From: Zhengella mangrovi
Lineage (GTDB): Bacteria > Pseudomonadota > Alphaproteobacteria > Rhizobiales > Rhizobiaceae
Length of the DNA stretch: 64,000 nt
NCBI RefSeq assembly: GCF_002727065.1
Contig: NZ_PDVP01000017.1
Span: forward strand, 1-64,000
Direction of reading: 5' to 3'
Every line of letters starts with the position of its first letter. The stretch's first letter is position 1. Shown here one piece after another: positions 50,829 to 57,934 of the stretch. A model generated the notes under the pieces. It did not search any database. It had not been told where the DNA came from and saw nothing but the letters and a program-made list of their open reading frames with translations. A program made the position numbers and the translations under genes.

Positions 50829-51651
50829 GGGATGCATCCTCGCTTGGTATTGGGTCGATGGTCCGGGCATGCCCCGGAACGATCGTGCTGGTCCGGGGAG
50901 TGACGAAACGGTCCACCATCCGTGGAGCCAGGGCCTGGAGCGCCATGAACAGGCGCTCGGCGGGAGATGGATAGACATGGTCCCTGCCCTGTTCGACGCC
51001 GCGCCAGATCTGCCGCGCGACCCGCTCGGGGCTGTCGGCTTTTCCTTCCGGCACGTAGGCCTTGAGCCGCGCCGCTGCATCGGTGGCAGTTGTCCGGGGT
51101 GCGGCATAAGTGACGGCGATGTTGCGTGCACGCAATTCGCGCCGCATGGCCACAGACACGCCCTTCACCGCCGCCTTGGACGCCGAGTACGCGGCGAAAT
51201 GCGCTAACGGGATCTCGCCCAGCATGGAGCCGATGTTGACGATGCGCGGCGACCGCCCGCGTTCCAGCAGGGGAACCAGGTCACGGGTCAGGAACATGGG
51301 CGCCGTGACATTCGTCGACATCATGGCCAGGACAGTTTCGTCCGGCATCGCGGTCAGGCTGCCGGCGGCGATCACCCCGGCATTGTTGACCAGGATGTCG
51401 AGCCCGCCCCAGGCCGCGCCGATGCTGTCGGTGATACCGGCACGCCCGGCTTCGCTGGTGATATCGGCCGGCACGACCAGGTGCACCTGGCCCGGGTCGA
51501 GCAGGGTTCGGGTTTCGCGCAGGGCGTCGGCCCGGCGGCCGCTCAGGCACAGGCTTGCCCCGCGCCTTGCGGCCTCGACGGCGAGAGCGCGCCCGATGCC
51601 CGACCCCGCCCCCGTCACCAGCACGCGCCGTCCATCAAGCGGCCCGGGCAA
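50821..51651 (-). CDS. Short-chain dehydrogenase/reductase, TTG start
   Basis: The 276-residue SDR has TGAGSGIG at 13-20, NNAG and the catalytic Ser with YSASK. A C-terminal extension (ERLFMALQALAPRMVDRFVT) is of the type seen in membrane-bound, lipid-acting SDRs. The start is TTG at 51651: AGGAGG lies six bases upstream and the frame overlaps the oxygenase-like gene by 17 nt. It probably reduces or oxidises a carbonyl of the operon's lipid-like product. Confidence 0.88.
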   Translation of the reverse strand: MPGPLDGRRVLVTGAGSGIGRALAVEAARRGASLCLSGRRADALRETRTLLDPGQVHLVVPADITSEAGRAGITDSIGAAWGGLDILVNNAGVIAAGSLTAMPDETVLAMMSTNVTAPMFLTRDLVPLLERGRSPRIVNIGSMLGEIPLAHFAAYSASKAAVKGVSVAMRRELRARNIAVTYAAPRTTATDAAARLKAYVPEGKADSPERVARQIWRGVEQGRDHVYPSPAERLFMALQALAPRMVDRFVTPRTSTIVPGHARTIDPIPSEDASHV

Positions 51652-52303
51652 TGTTCGCCTCCTGCCCGAGGTCCTCGAAGATGGCCCCGTAGAGACGGTA
51701 GAACATTTTCGACTGGCCGATGATCAGGTCCTGCACGTCCCTGTCGGTGAACCCGTTGATGACCGTCTGGAAAAAGGCGACGTGGTCCTGGTCGAGCGCC
51801 CCGTGCGAGCGCAGGTAGGAAAAGCCCTTCTCTTCCGAGGTCCCGAAGCGGGCCTTGAGCGTATCGGCCACGCGGTCAGCCAGCAGCACCGAAAGCCCTT
51901 CCAGCACGTGGACACTTCCCAGCATGGCATAGGGACTGATGCGCTCGACCGCGTAATAGGTGTAGGCCACCATGATCCGGCAGGCCGCCCCCCCTTCTCC
52001 GGCCTCCACGGCGGCGGCGTCACCGCCAAGCGCCGCGATGTCGTCGAGGATCCACTTCTCGTGGCCCCTTTCCTCTTCCATGTATTCCACCAGCGCATCC
52101 TGGTAGCGCTCGTCGCGGGTCCGCGAGGCCGTCAGCGCCAGGAGCGGGAAAGTGTGCTTCACGTGGTGGTAGGCCTGTTCGAGAAAGGCAAGGTAGGTCT
52201 GCAGGCTGGCGCCCTGCGCAATGCCCTGCTGGACGATCGGAATGCGGAAGAAGGCGTCGCGTTCGGCTGCGGTTTCGGCCTGCAGGCGTTCATAGAAAGT
52301 CAT
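51635..52303 (-). CDS. Haem-oxygenase-fold iron enzyme (TenA/PqqC/CADD-like)
   Basis: The 222-residue, all-helical protein has the metal-ligand pattern of haem-oxygenase-like di-iron oxidases: E42 with H46/H47 and H50 (EQAYHHVKH), E78 with H81 and D88 (EEERGHEKWILDD), E135, then H167 and D173/H174 (SHGALDQDH). Members of this fold that use such ligands activate oxygen on amino or fatty acids, as UndA and CADD-like enzymes do. TenA itself is a thiaminase, but its cysteine is not seen at the usual place. ATG at 52303 overlaps the ligase gene by 14 nt. It may oxidise the acyl group activated by the neighbouring ligase. Confidence 0.85.
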   Translation of the reverse strand: MTFYERLQAETAAERDAFFRIPIVQQGIAQGASLQTYLAFLEQAYHHVKHTFPLLALTASRTRDERYQDALVEYMEEERGHEKWILDDIAALGGDAAAVEAGEGGAACRIMVAYTYYAVERISPYAMLGSVHVLEGLSVLLADRVADTLKARFGTSEEKGFSYLRSHGALDQDHVAFFQTVINGFTDRDVQDLIIGQSKMFYRLYGAIFEDLGQEANIARAA

Positions 52304-53804
52304 GATGGCACCTTTCAGAGGCGGGGGAAATGTCGCCGGCCTGTTCGGCGGCGAGCGGGGAATGGTTGCGCGCAAGAAAATCACGGACCCGCGCGCGGAC
52401 GATCCGGCCGTTGGACGTGAGAAGCCCTGCCCGGGCTGCATCGGCAAGCGACAGCGCGGCGATCCGGACCGGAATGGCGAAGTCAGGCAGGTCCCGGCAA
52501 AGGGACGTCACCGCCGCCCGCATCGCGTCCATCGAACCGTCCGCGATCCAGGCCTCGCCCTGCGGCGAAACGATCAGCAGCGCGTCGAGCGCAGCGCCGT
52601 CGCCACCCGTGACAGCGGCAAGGGCAATGCGCGGATCGGCCATCAGCGCGGCCTCGATCCATTCGGGCGAAATGTTGCGCCCGAAGGACGTGACGATGAG
52701 GTTGTCCTTGCGGCCATGGACAGTCAGGAATCCGTCCGCGTCGATTGAGCCGAGATCGCCGGTGCGCCAGGCCGGCCCGGCCGCAGTGCCGCCGAGATAG
52801 CCTGCCATCACGCCCGCGCTGGAAACGACGATCTCGCCCTCGTCGATGGCAATCGACACGCCGTCCAGCGGCTGCCCGGCCGTCCCTGTCCGCCGGGCAC
52901 CCGGACGGTTCATCGCAACGACCGAACAGCATTCGGACAGCCCGTAGCCTTCGAACACGGGGATTCCCATGCGTTCGGCCGCCTCCAGCACGGGTGCCGG
53001 GACCGCCGCGCCGCCGACGGCAACGAACCGGAGGCTTGCCGGTGGCGTTAAGCCGAGCGCCTGCAGTTCCCCGACCAGGCTGCGAAGCAATTGCGGCACC
53101 AGCACGATCGCCGTCGGCCGGCGGGATGCCAGAAGCGGTGCCAGGCCGCGCCCGTCACCAGCGGCAACCCGGGACGCGAAAGCCGTGGCGAAATGCGCCC
53201 GCGCGCCGCAGAGGATCGGCAGGAACACCGCGCAGATCGTTTCCAGCAGCATCGGCAGGGGCAGGACCGAGAGGTAGCTGTCGGCGGCCGACCCGCCGCT
53301 GGCACTCGCCAGGCCCCGCGTCACGGCCTCGATCTGGCGCGTCGAATGGACCACGCCCTTCGGCGTTCCGGTGCTGCCGGAGGTGTAGATGACCAGCCGG
53401 AAATCGTCGCAAGGCGCCGGACACGTGCCGCCTGCCCCGTCGTGGGACAGGGCATGGGCAGGCACGCCGAATCTCGCGGCACGGGCGCGGTGGCTTTCCG
53501 TGGTGACGATGGCGTCGATTCCCGCATCGATGACGATCCGGCCAAGCTGGTCGTCGCTGAAAAACAGGGGCAGCGGCACCAGTGTCCTTCCGCGATGGGC
53601 CGCTGCCAGCATCGCGATGACGTAGTCGAGGCCGTTGGGGGCGGCGAGGCCGATGGTCGGCCCCTTGTCTTCCATCCAGCGCGCGGCATCGGCCAGCCTG
53701 TCGCGCAGGTCACGCCAGGTCAGCGCACCATTATCGTCGCTGAGCGCGATCCCGCCGGGCCGTGCTGCGGCTTGCCGCTCGATGGCATCAAAGAGAAAGC
53801 GCAT
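52290..53804 (-). CDS. AMP-dependent acyl-CoA ligase-like adenylating enzyme
   Basis: The 504-residue protein has the adenylation motifs YTSGSTGTPKG (140-150), GYGLSECC, WRTGDLG and GRKDNLIVTSFGRNISPEW. The C-terminal catalytic position, normally the Lys of a (T/S)xxGK motif, reads LLTSNGRIVR with Arg at 467. In most ligases that Lys drives the adenylation step. An Arg there may mean weaker or altered chemistry, or a need for a partner protein. The gene overlaps the hemolysin-family gene (17 nt) and the oxygenase-like gene (14 nt). Acyl substrate unknown; no carrier protein gene is seen. Confidence 0.9.
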   Translation of the reverse strand: MRFLFDAIERQAAARPGGIALSDDNGALTWRDLRDRLADAARWMEDKGPTIGLAAPNGLDYVIAMLAAAHRGRTLVPLPLFFSDDQLGRIVIDAGIDAIVTTESHRARAARFGVPAHALSHDGAGGTCPAPCDDFRLVIYTSGSTGTPKGVVHSTRQIEAVTRGLASASGGSAADSYLSVLPLPMLLETICAVFLPILCGARAHFATAFASRVAAGDGRGLAPLLASRRPTAIVLVPQLLRSLVGELQALGLTPPASLRFVAVGGAAVPAPVLEAAERMGIPVFEGYGLSECCSVVAMNRPGARRTGTAGQPLDGVSIAIDEGEIVVSSAGVMAGYLGGTAAGPAWRTGDLGSIDADGFLTVHGRKDNLIVTSFGRNISPEWIEAALMADPRIALAAVTGGDGAALDALLIVSPQGEAWIADGSMDAMRAAVTSLCRDLPDFAIPVRIAALSLADAARAGLLTSNGRIVRARVRDFLARNHSPLAAEQAGDISPASERCHHDFL

Positions 53805-54372
53805 GACCGGCCTCCGGGCGGGGAAGGATGACGGGCCGGACCGCGCCGGGATTGGCCAGCGCGAAGACGGCCGGTTCGTGGTCGTAATAGCTGCCCCAGC
53901 GCTGGAACCCTGCCACGCGCTGCCGGTCGGCAGGCGCCAGCATCAGCGGCGCCAGGCCCATGCGGGTCAGCATGCGTGCCAGGCGCCGGGTCAGCGTGAA
54001 GAAGCACCAATCGAAGCCGTTCTGCTGGCCGTAGCGCACGATGTCACCGATGAAGCGCGGCGTCAGTCCGGGATCGCGGCTGGCCAGCGAGGACACCTCG
54101 AAAATCCGCTCGCGCGCCACGAACTGCCCGGTCTGCGCGCCGATGATCTCCTCGACGGCACCATCGAGGTAGCATTCCGAGAAGAACCCGTCGCCGGCAA
54201 AACGCAGTCCGGCCGCGCAGACGAAGCGCCCGTCCGGGCCGGCCTTCGCGGCGATCGTCTCCGGGAACCCCGCCAGGGACGCGCCGTAACTGGCCAGGAA
54301 GACAGAAGAGATGAGGTGTTCCGCATCGCCGCGGTCGGCGGCCAGACGCCCCAGGATTGCAATCGGATGCAT
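53788..54372 (-). CDS. Thermostable-hemolysin-family protein (T_hemolysin, PF12261-like)
   Basis: The 194-residue protein matches the family pattern: YGASL (29-33), AAGLRFA (53-59), SECYLDGAVEE (65-75), RIFEVSSLAS (89-98), FFTLTRRLARML (124-135) and WGSYYDHEP (159-167). Named after delta-VPH of Vibrio, the family has no proven chemistry; its layout recalls GNAT and LuxI-like acyltransferases. It has no signal peptide, which does not fit an exported toxin. It is the first gene of the operon, with AAAGGA about 9 nt before the ATG. In this operon an acyl-transfer role is more plausible than hemolysis. That is an inference. Confidence 0.8.
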   Translation of the reverse strand: MHPIAILGRLAADRGDAEHLISSVFLASYGASLAGFPETIAAKAGPDGRFVCAAGLRFAGDGFFSECYLDGAVEEIIGAQTGQFVARERIFEVSSLASRDPGLTPRFIGDIVRYGQQNGFDWCFFTLTRRLARMLTRMGLAPLMLAPADRQRVAGFQRWGSYYDHEPAVFALANPGAVRPVILPRPEAGHALSL

Positions 54373-54416
54373 GCGAGCCCGTCCTTTCGTGTGACGGGTG
54401 CAAGCTCGCTTGCGTC

Positions 54417-54433
54417 GCTTACGGGCGGCTTAC
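54417..54433. promoter_or_regulatory. CTTAC direct repeat upstream of the hemolysin-family operon
   Basis: GCTTAC occurs at 54417-54422 and again at 54428-54433, exactly 11 bp apart, 45 bp before the start codon of the operon. Tandem 5-6-bp half-sites with one helical turn spacing are typical of OmpR/PmrA-type response regulators. The nine bases CGGCTTACA (54426-54434) recur at 55827-55835 in the PepSY/COG4705 intergenic region. Confidence 0.55.
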
Positions 54434-54528
54434 AGAAACGCGGCAAGTCCATGATGTTTCTGCGGCGGGAATGGGCTGTCCCCTCGCCCCTGTCCCGGAA
54501 TGCCCGGCGCAACCCGGACCGATGGCTG

Positions 54529-55101
54529 TCAGGAGGCGTATCCGAGCCAGGATTCGAGCCGTTCCCAGCTTTCGTCCATGGCGAAGGTCGGCGACAGGAA
54601 CGGGATGCCCACGTGGCCGAAGCGCAGCGACAGCTGGCCCTCCGCATGGCTTTCCGTCGCGCCCGCGATGGCGCCGAGATACAGTGCCGAGGCCAGGCCC
54701 GTCCGGTCGGACCCGCTCTTGCAATGAAGCAGGATCGGCTTCGGCGCGTCACGCATCAGGGCGACGAGTGCGCGGGCCTGTTCGTCCGTCAGCTCGCGCT
54801 TGGCCTGCATGGCGAAATCCACGTGACGGATGCCAAGCGCCTTCGATTCCCGGATTTCGCCGTCATACCACGCGCTGCCGGGCTTGGCGCCGCGCAGGTT
54901 GATGACGGTTTTGATCCCGTAGTCGCGATGGTAGCGGGCAAGGCTGTCCGGAGTGACCTGCGCTGCCCGGTAAAGCTGCCCCGGCAGGACTTCGTAGAAA
55001 TTGCCCGTCAGTTGCAGGCCGGCGAGGTAGATCCCGGTCAGGGCCAGCAGCAGCACCGGCAACCCCAGCAACTTCAGGATCATTCGTCTTGAGTGGTTCA
55101 T
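54529..55101 (-). CDS. Membrane-anchored dual-specificity/tyrosine phosphatase
   Basis: The 190-residue protein has an N-terminal membrane segment (about 8-30), then a cysteine phosphatase domain with the P-loop HCKSGSDRTG (126-135; nucleophile C127, R133) and upstream INLRG and YRAAQ segments. This is the CX5R arrangement of DSP/Siw14-like enzymes. The start at 55101 is preferred to an upstream in-frame ATG at 55143 as it leads directly into the anchor. The domain faces the periplasm by the positive-inside rule (RR in the short N-terminus). It is on the same strand as the hemolysin operon, 156 nt before it. A lipid-phosphate or polyphosphate substrate is possible. Confidence 0.88.
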   Translation of the reverse strand: MNHSRRMILKLLGLPVLLLALTGIYLAGLQLTGNFYEVLPGQLYRAAQVTPDSLARYHRDYGIKTVINLRGAKPGSAWYDGEIRESKALGIRHVDFAMQAKRELTDEQARALVALMRDAPKPILLHCKSGSDRTGLASALYLGAIAGATESHAEGQLSLRFGHVGIPFLSPTFAMDESWERLESWLGYAS

Positions 55102-55292
55102 GCTTCCGTCTCCACCGCCCGACCGGTCGTTGCGCATCATCACGCTGCGTCATCGTGGCGCTTCTACGGCGGCCCGATGACGGCGGTATGTCGGCAATTC
55201 CCCGGTATGTTGAGGCGGCCACGCAACCGGACCGCTTCGTCCGTCGAAACGGCCGTGGCGGATGCGCCACGGCCGCGGTTCAGCCTGCGCCG

Positions 55293-55679
55293 TCAGTCGG
55301 TCTCGCCGACCTCCTGGCCGCCATCGTCGTCCTCGGCATCCCGGGCCTGGCCGCTGTCCTCGTTCGCTGCGATCACGGAGACCTTGCCCGTTGCGGTATC
55401 GACCGCGAAATCGTGCTCGGCGCCATCCTGTCCGAGGATGGAGACCTCATAATTGCCGACGCCGTTTTCCAGGTTGAACTGGAGTTCGGACACCTTGCCC
55501 GGTGCTTGCGCCAGGGCCGCGTCGATCGCTGCACCCGCGGACAGTTTCGCCGCGGCCAGCGCCTGCATCTCCTGCGCATCCGCCTGTGCCGATCGTTCGG
55601 CCGCAAAGGCCTGCGGGGCAAGGCCCGCGCCGAGCGCGGCTGCGAGCACGGTGGCGGCAATGGTCTTGGACTTGGTCAT
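55293..55679 (-). CDS. Exported PepSY-like protein
   Basis: The 128-residue precursor has a signal peptide (MTKSKTIAATVLAAALGAGL, cleavage near AFA at 27). A PepSY-type segment follows: SAGAAIDAALAQAPGKVSEL, then NYEVSILGQDGAEHDFAVDT, closing on TGKVSVIAA. The tail is very acidic (EDSGQARDAEDDDGGQ). PepSY proteins often stand beside two-component systems of the PmrAB/QseBC sort and respond to metals or envelope stress. It is divergent from the COG4705-type gene, with CTTAC repeats in between. Confidence 0.82.
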   Translation of the reverse strand: MTKSKTIAATVLAAALGAGLAPQAFAAERSAQADAQEMQALAAAKLSAGAAIDAALAQAPGKVSELQFNLENGVGNYEVSILGQDGAEHDFAVDTATGKVSVIAANEDSGQARDAEDDDGGQEVGETD

Positions 55680-55986
55680 GTGGTTCTCCTTGTGACCGGC
55701 CGGCTCCATGCCGGTCCGGTAAAAGGAAGATGACCCCGCCATGTCACGCCCGCCTTTCCGCAACCTTACGGATTGTTCGGGCTTGTGGCCGGATCTGGGC
55801 AACAGGGCGCAGGCCGTTGCGCCGTCCGGCTTACAAATCCGTAAGGTTCCCGAAAGGCAGCTGACAGGTCGCAAAGCCATAAGGGCATCGTCCGGTCGCC
55901 GATGACCGGAGGGACCGTCGCCCGAGCGCCCGGCCCGTTGACCCATTCATTGCATGGCGGCCGCCCCGGCTGCCGAGGAGAGCGAC
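55680..55986. promoter_or_regulatory. Divergent control region with inverted CTTAC-containing repeats
   Basis: AACCTTACGGATTG (55762-55775) recurs in inverted orientation as CAAATCCGTAAGGTT (55834-55848). The second copy is part of CTTAC-AAATCC-GTAAG (55830-55845), itself an inverted repeat. The region separates the PepSY-like gene from the first COG4705-type gene, whose products are followed by a two-component system. Autoregulation by an OmpR-type response regulator is likely. No gene is supported within these 307 nt. Confidence 0.6.
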
Positions 55987-56787
55987 ATGACCACACTTGC
56001 CACGACCGCGGGACCGGCATCGGCCCGGCCGGCAAAACCCGTCTACAACCGCGTCCCGCAGGTGACGCCCGACTTCTGGATCGTCAAGCTGCTGGCAGTC
56101 ACCGTCGGCGAGACGGCGGCCGATTACCTCGCCGTCAATCTCGGCCTCGGCCTTCCGGCCACTTCGCTCATCATGAGCGGCTTCCTGATCGCCGCCCTGG
56201 TCCTGCAATTCGCCCAGCGCCGCTATGTCCCCTGGACCTACTGGCTGGCCGTCGTCCTCGTTTCCGTCGTCGGAACGCTGATCACGGACAACCTGGTGGA
56301 CAATCTCGGCGTCAGCCTGCAGGCGGCGACGCTCGGCTTCGCCATCGCGCTGGCGGCCACCTTCGCGCTCTGGTTCGCCATCGAGCGGACCCTGTCCATT
56401 CACACCATCTACACCTTCCGGCGGGAAGCTTTCTACTGGCTGGCCATCCTGTTCACCTTCGCGCTCGGCACAGCGGCCGGCGATCTCGTCGCCGAAGGCC
56501 TGTCGCTTGGCTACCTCCAGGCGGGGCTCGCCTACAGCGCCGCGATCGCCGTCATCGCGCTCGGCTACTACGTTTTCAAGCTGAACGGCATCCTGGCCTT
56601 CTGGCTCGCCTATATCCTCACCCGGCCCATGGGCGCCTCCTTCGGCGACCTGATGTCCCAGGCGAAGGCGGACGGTGGACTGGGCTTCGGCACCACCACG
56701 ACCAGCCTCGTCTTCCTGTTCGGCATTGCCGTCGTCATCGCCTACATGACCATCGTTCATGACGGCGACGAGACAAAGCAGGCCTGA
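55987..56787 (+). CDS. COG4705-type multi-spanning membrane protein, copy 1
   Basis: The 266-residue protein has about eight short membrane segments arranged as four repeats of a unit with the pattern FWIVKLLAVTVGETAADYL, then FGDLM or TAAGDLVAEG-like Gly-Asp pairs. This is the COG4705 family of uncharacterised membrane-anchored proteins. Start at 55987 has GAGGAG five bases before it; an upstream ATG at 55954 is less supported. The repeated acidic residues within membrane segments (GE, GD) suggest cation passage. It is about 40% similar in layout to the next gene product, but I did not align them by program. Confidence 0.75.
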   Translation: MTTLATTAGPASARPAKPVYNRVPQVTPDFWIVKLLAVTVGETAADYLAVNLGLGLPATSLIMSGFLIAALVLQFAQRRYVPWTYWLAVVLVSVVGTLITDNLVDNLGVSLQAATLGFAIALAATFALWFAIERTLSIHTIYTFRREAFYWLAILFTFALGTAAGDLVAEGLSLGYLQAGLAYSAAIAVIALGYYVFKLNGILAFWLAYILTRPMGASFGDLMSQAKADGGLGFGTTTTSLVFLFGIAVVIAYMTIVHDGDETKQA

Positions 56788-56797
56788 ACCCGGTTTC

Positions 56798-56920
56798 GTT
56801 GCAGGCAGGTCCGCCGTGCCGGCACCGGATCGCCCACCGGGATCCGCAGCCACGGCCATGGCGGGCCAGACGACCGGGGCAAGACCTGCAACGGGCGGGC
56901 CGGGGAAAAACCCGGCCCGC
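56798..56920 (+). other. Structured intergenic leader between the two COG4705-type genes
   Basis: GTTGCAGG (56798-56805) pairs with CCTGCAAC (56885-56892), closing a region that contains CGGATC (56826-56831) pairing with GATCCG (56841-56846). Just after the closing stem lies GCGGGCCGGG (56895-56904), GAAAAA loop, CCCGGCCCGC (56911-56920), a perfect 10-bp stem. The second copy's start codon follows 52 nt later. Such nested stems resemble a regulated leader or attenuator. No known riboswitch consensus was recognised and no T-run follows. Confidence 0.45.
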
Positions 56921-56971
56921 ATCTCCCCGAACGCCCCATCCTCCCAATCCCTTTTCCTACGGAACAAGTCC

Positions 56972-57802
56972 ATGTACGACAAAGTCCATTCCGGGCCGGC
57001 AACCGGCCATGCCACATCGACTGCCGCAACCGTCACCAAGATCGCGGAAGTCACGCTGGCCTTCTGGGTCATGAAGATCATCGCCACGACGCTCGGCGAG
57101 ACGACGGGCGACTTCATCGCCCAGACGCTGAACCTCGGTTATGTGGCCGGTCTCGGCATCACTGGCGCCCTGCTGGTTGCCGTCATCTTCTTCCAGGTCC
57201 GTGCCAGCCACTTTCACCCGGCCCTGTTCTGGGCCGCCATCGTGGCGACGACGACGGCCGGCACCGAGATCTCCGACATGATGGACCGTACGCTCGGCCT
57301 GGGTTACGCCAGCGGCTCCGTCATCCTGACCGCCGGCCTTCTGGCAACGCTCGCCGTCTGGTACTGGCGCGACGGCAACCTGAGCGTCGACCCGATCCGC
57401 CGCCGCGACGCCGAGATCACCTTCTGGATCGCCGTCGTCTTCTCCAACAGCCTCGGCACGGCCTTCGGTGATTTCCTCGTCGACAACGCCGGCCTCGGCT
57501 ACGTCGAGGCCGCCCTCGTCTGCACCGCGGTGATCGGCCTCGTGCTGACCCTCCACTACACCCGCGCGATGAACGACATCGCCCTGTTCTGGATCGCCTT
57601 CATCTTCACCCGGCCCTTCGGTGCCACCTTCGGCGATTTCCTGACCAAGCCCGTGTCCCATGGCGGTCTCGATCTCGGCACGTACAATGCGTCACTGGTC
57701 TGCCTGGTGCTGATGACCGGTATCGTGCTGGCTTCCGTGCGGAACCATCGCCGGCAGCAGGCAACCATCGGCGCGACACGGCCGCTGGAAAGCGAAAACT
57801 GA
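56972..57802 (+). CDS. COG4705-type multi-spanning membrane protein, copy 2
   Basis: The 276-residue protein repeats the pattern of the upstream gene: TLAFWVMKIIATTLGETTGDF, AGTEISDMMDRTLGLGY, SNSLGTAFGDFLVDNAGLGY and FIFTRPFGATFGDFLTKPVS. Four units, each with two membrane helices and a Gly-(Glu/Asp) step, make about eight spans. The ATG at 56972 follows a CGGAA sequence; a longer frame from 56759 covers the structured intergenic part. Both copies may form one channel or carrier complex. A strong hairpin stands 19 nt behind its stop. Confidence 0.78.
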   Translation: MYDKVHSGPATGHATSTAATVTKIAEVTLAFWVMKIIATTLGETTGDFIAQTLNLGYVAGLGITGALLVAVIFFQVRASHFHPALFWAAIVATTTAGTEISDMMDRTLGLGYASGSVILTAGLLATLAVWYWRDGNLSVDPIRRRDAEITFWIAVVFSNSLGTAFGDFLVDNAGLGYVEAALVCTAVIGLVLTLHYTRAMNDIALFWIAFIFTRPFGATFGDFLTKPVSHGGLDLGTYNASLVCLVLMTGIVLASVRNHRRQQATIGATRPLESEN

Positions 57803-57820
57803 CCGATATCATGCCCGGTC

Positions 57821-57847
57821 CGCGGATCGCCCTTGTGGCGGTCCGCG
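57821..57847 (+). terminator. Intrinsic terminator behind the COG4705-type gene pair
   Basis: CGCGGATCGCC (57821-57831) and GGCGGTCCGCG (57837-57847) form an 11-bp stem with one G-U pair and a five-base CTTGT loop, followed by TTT. This is the best terminator-like structure in the region and separates the membrane pair from the two-component genes. Confidence 0.6.
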
Positions 57848-57934
57848 TTTCAAAATGTTAGGGGCAGGTTTCCCGCAACCCCGGCGCCACCGGCGTCGTC
57901 AAATGGCCAAACGAACCCCGGGGAGCCCGGACGC

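Noticed and set aside
53788-54372. Reading the hemolysin-family gene as a secreted toxin
   Set aside because: No signal peptide or transmembrane segment is visible and it is embedded in an enzyme operon, so a toxin call is not supported.
56798-56920. A known manganese or magnesium riboswitch
   Set aside because: The stems are clear, but the conserved loop sequences of the yybP-ykoY or M-box classes were not recognised.
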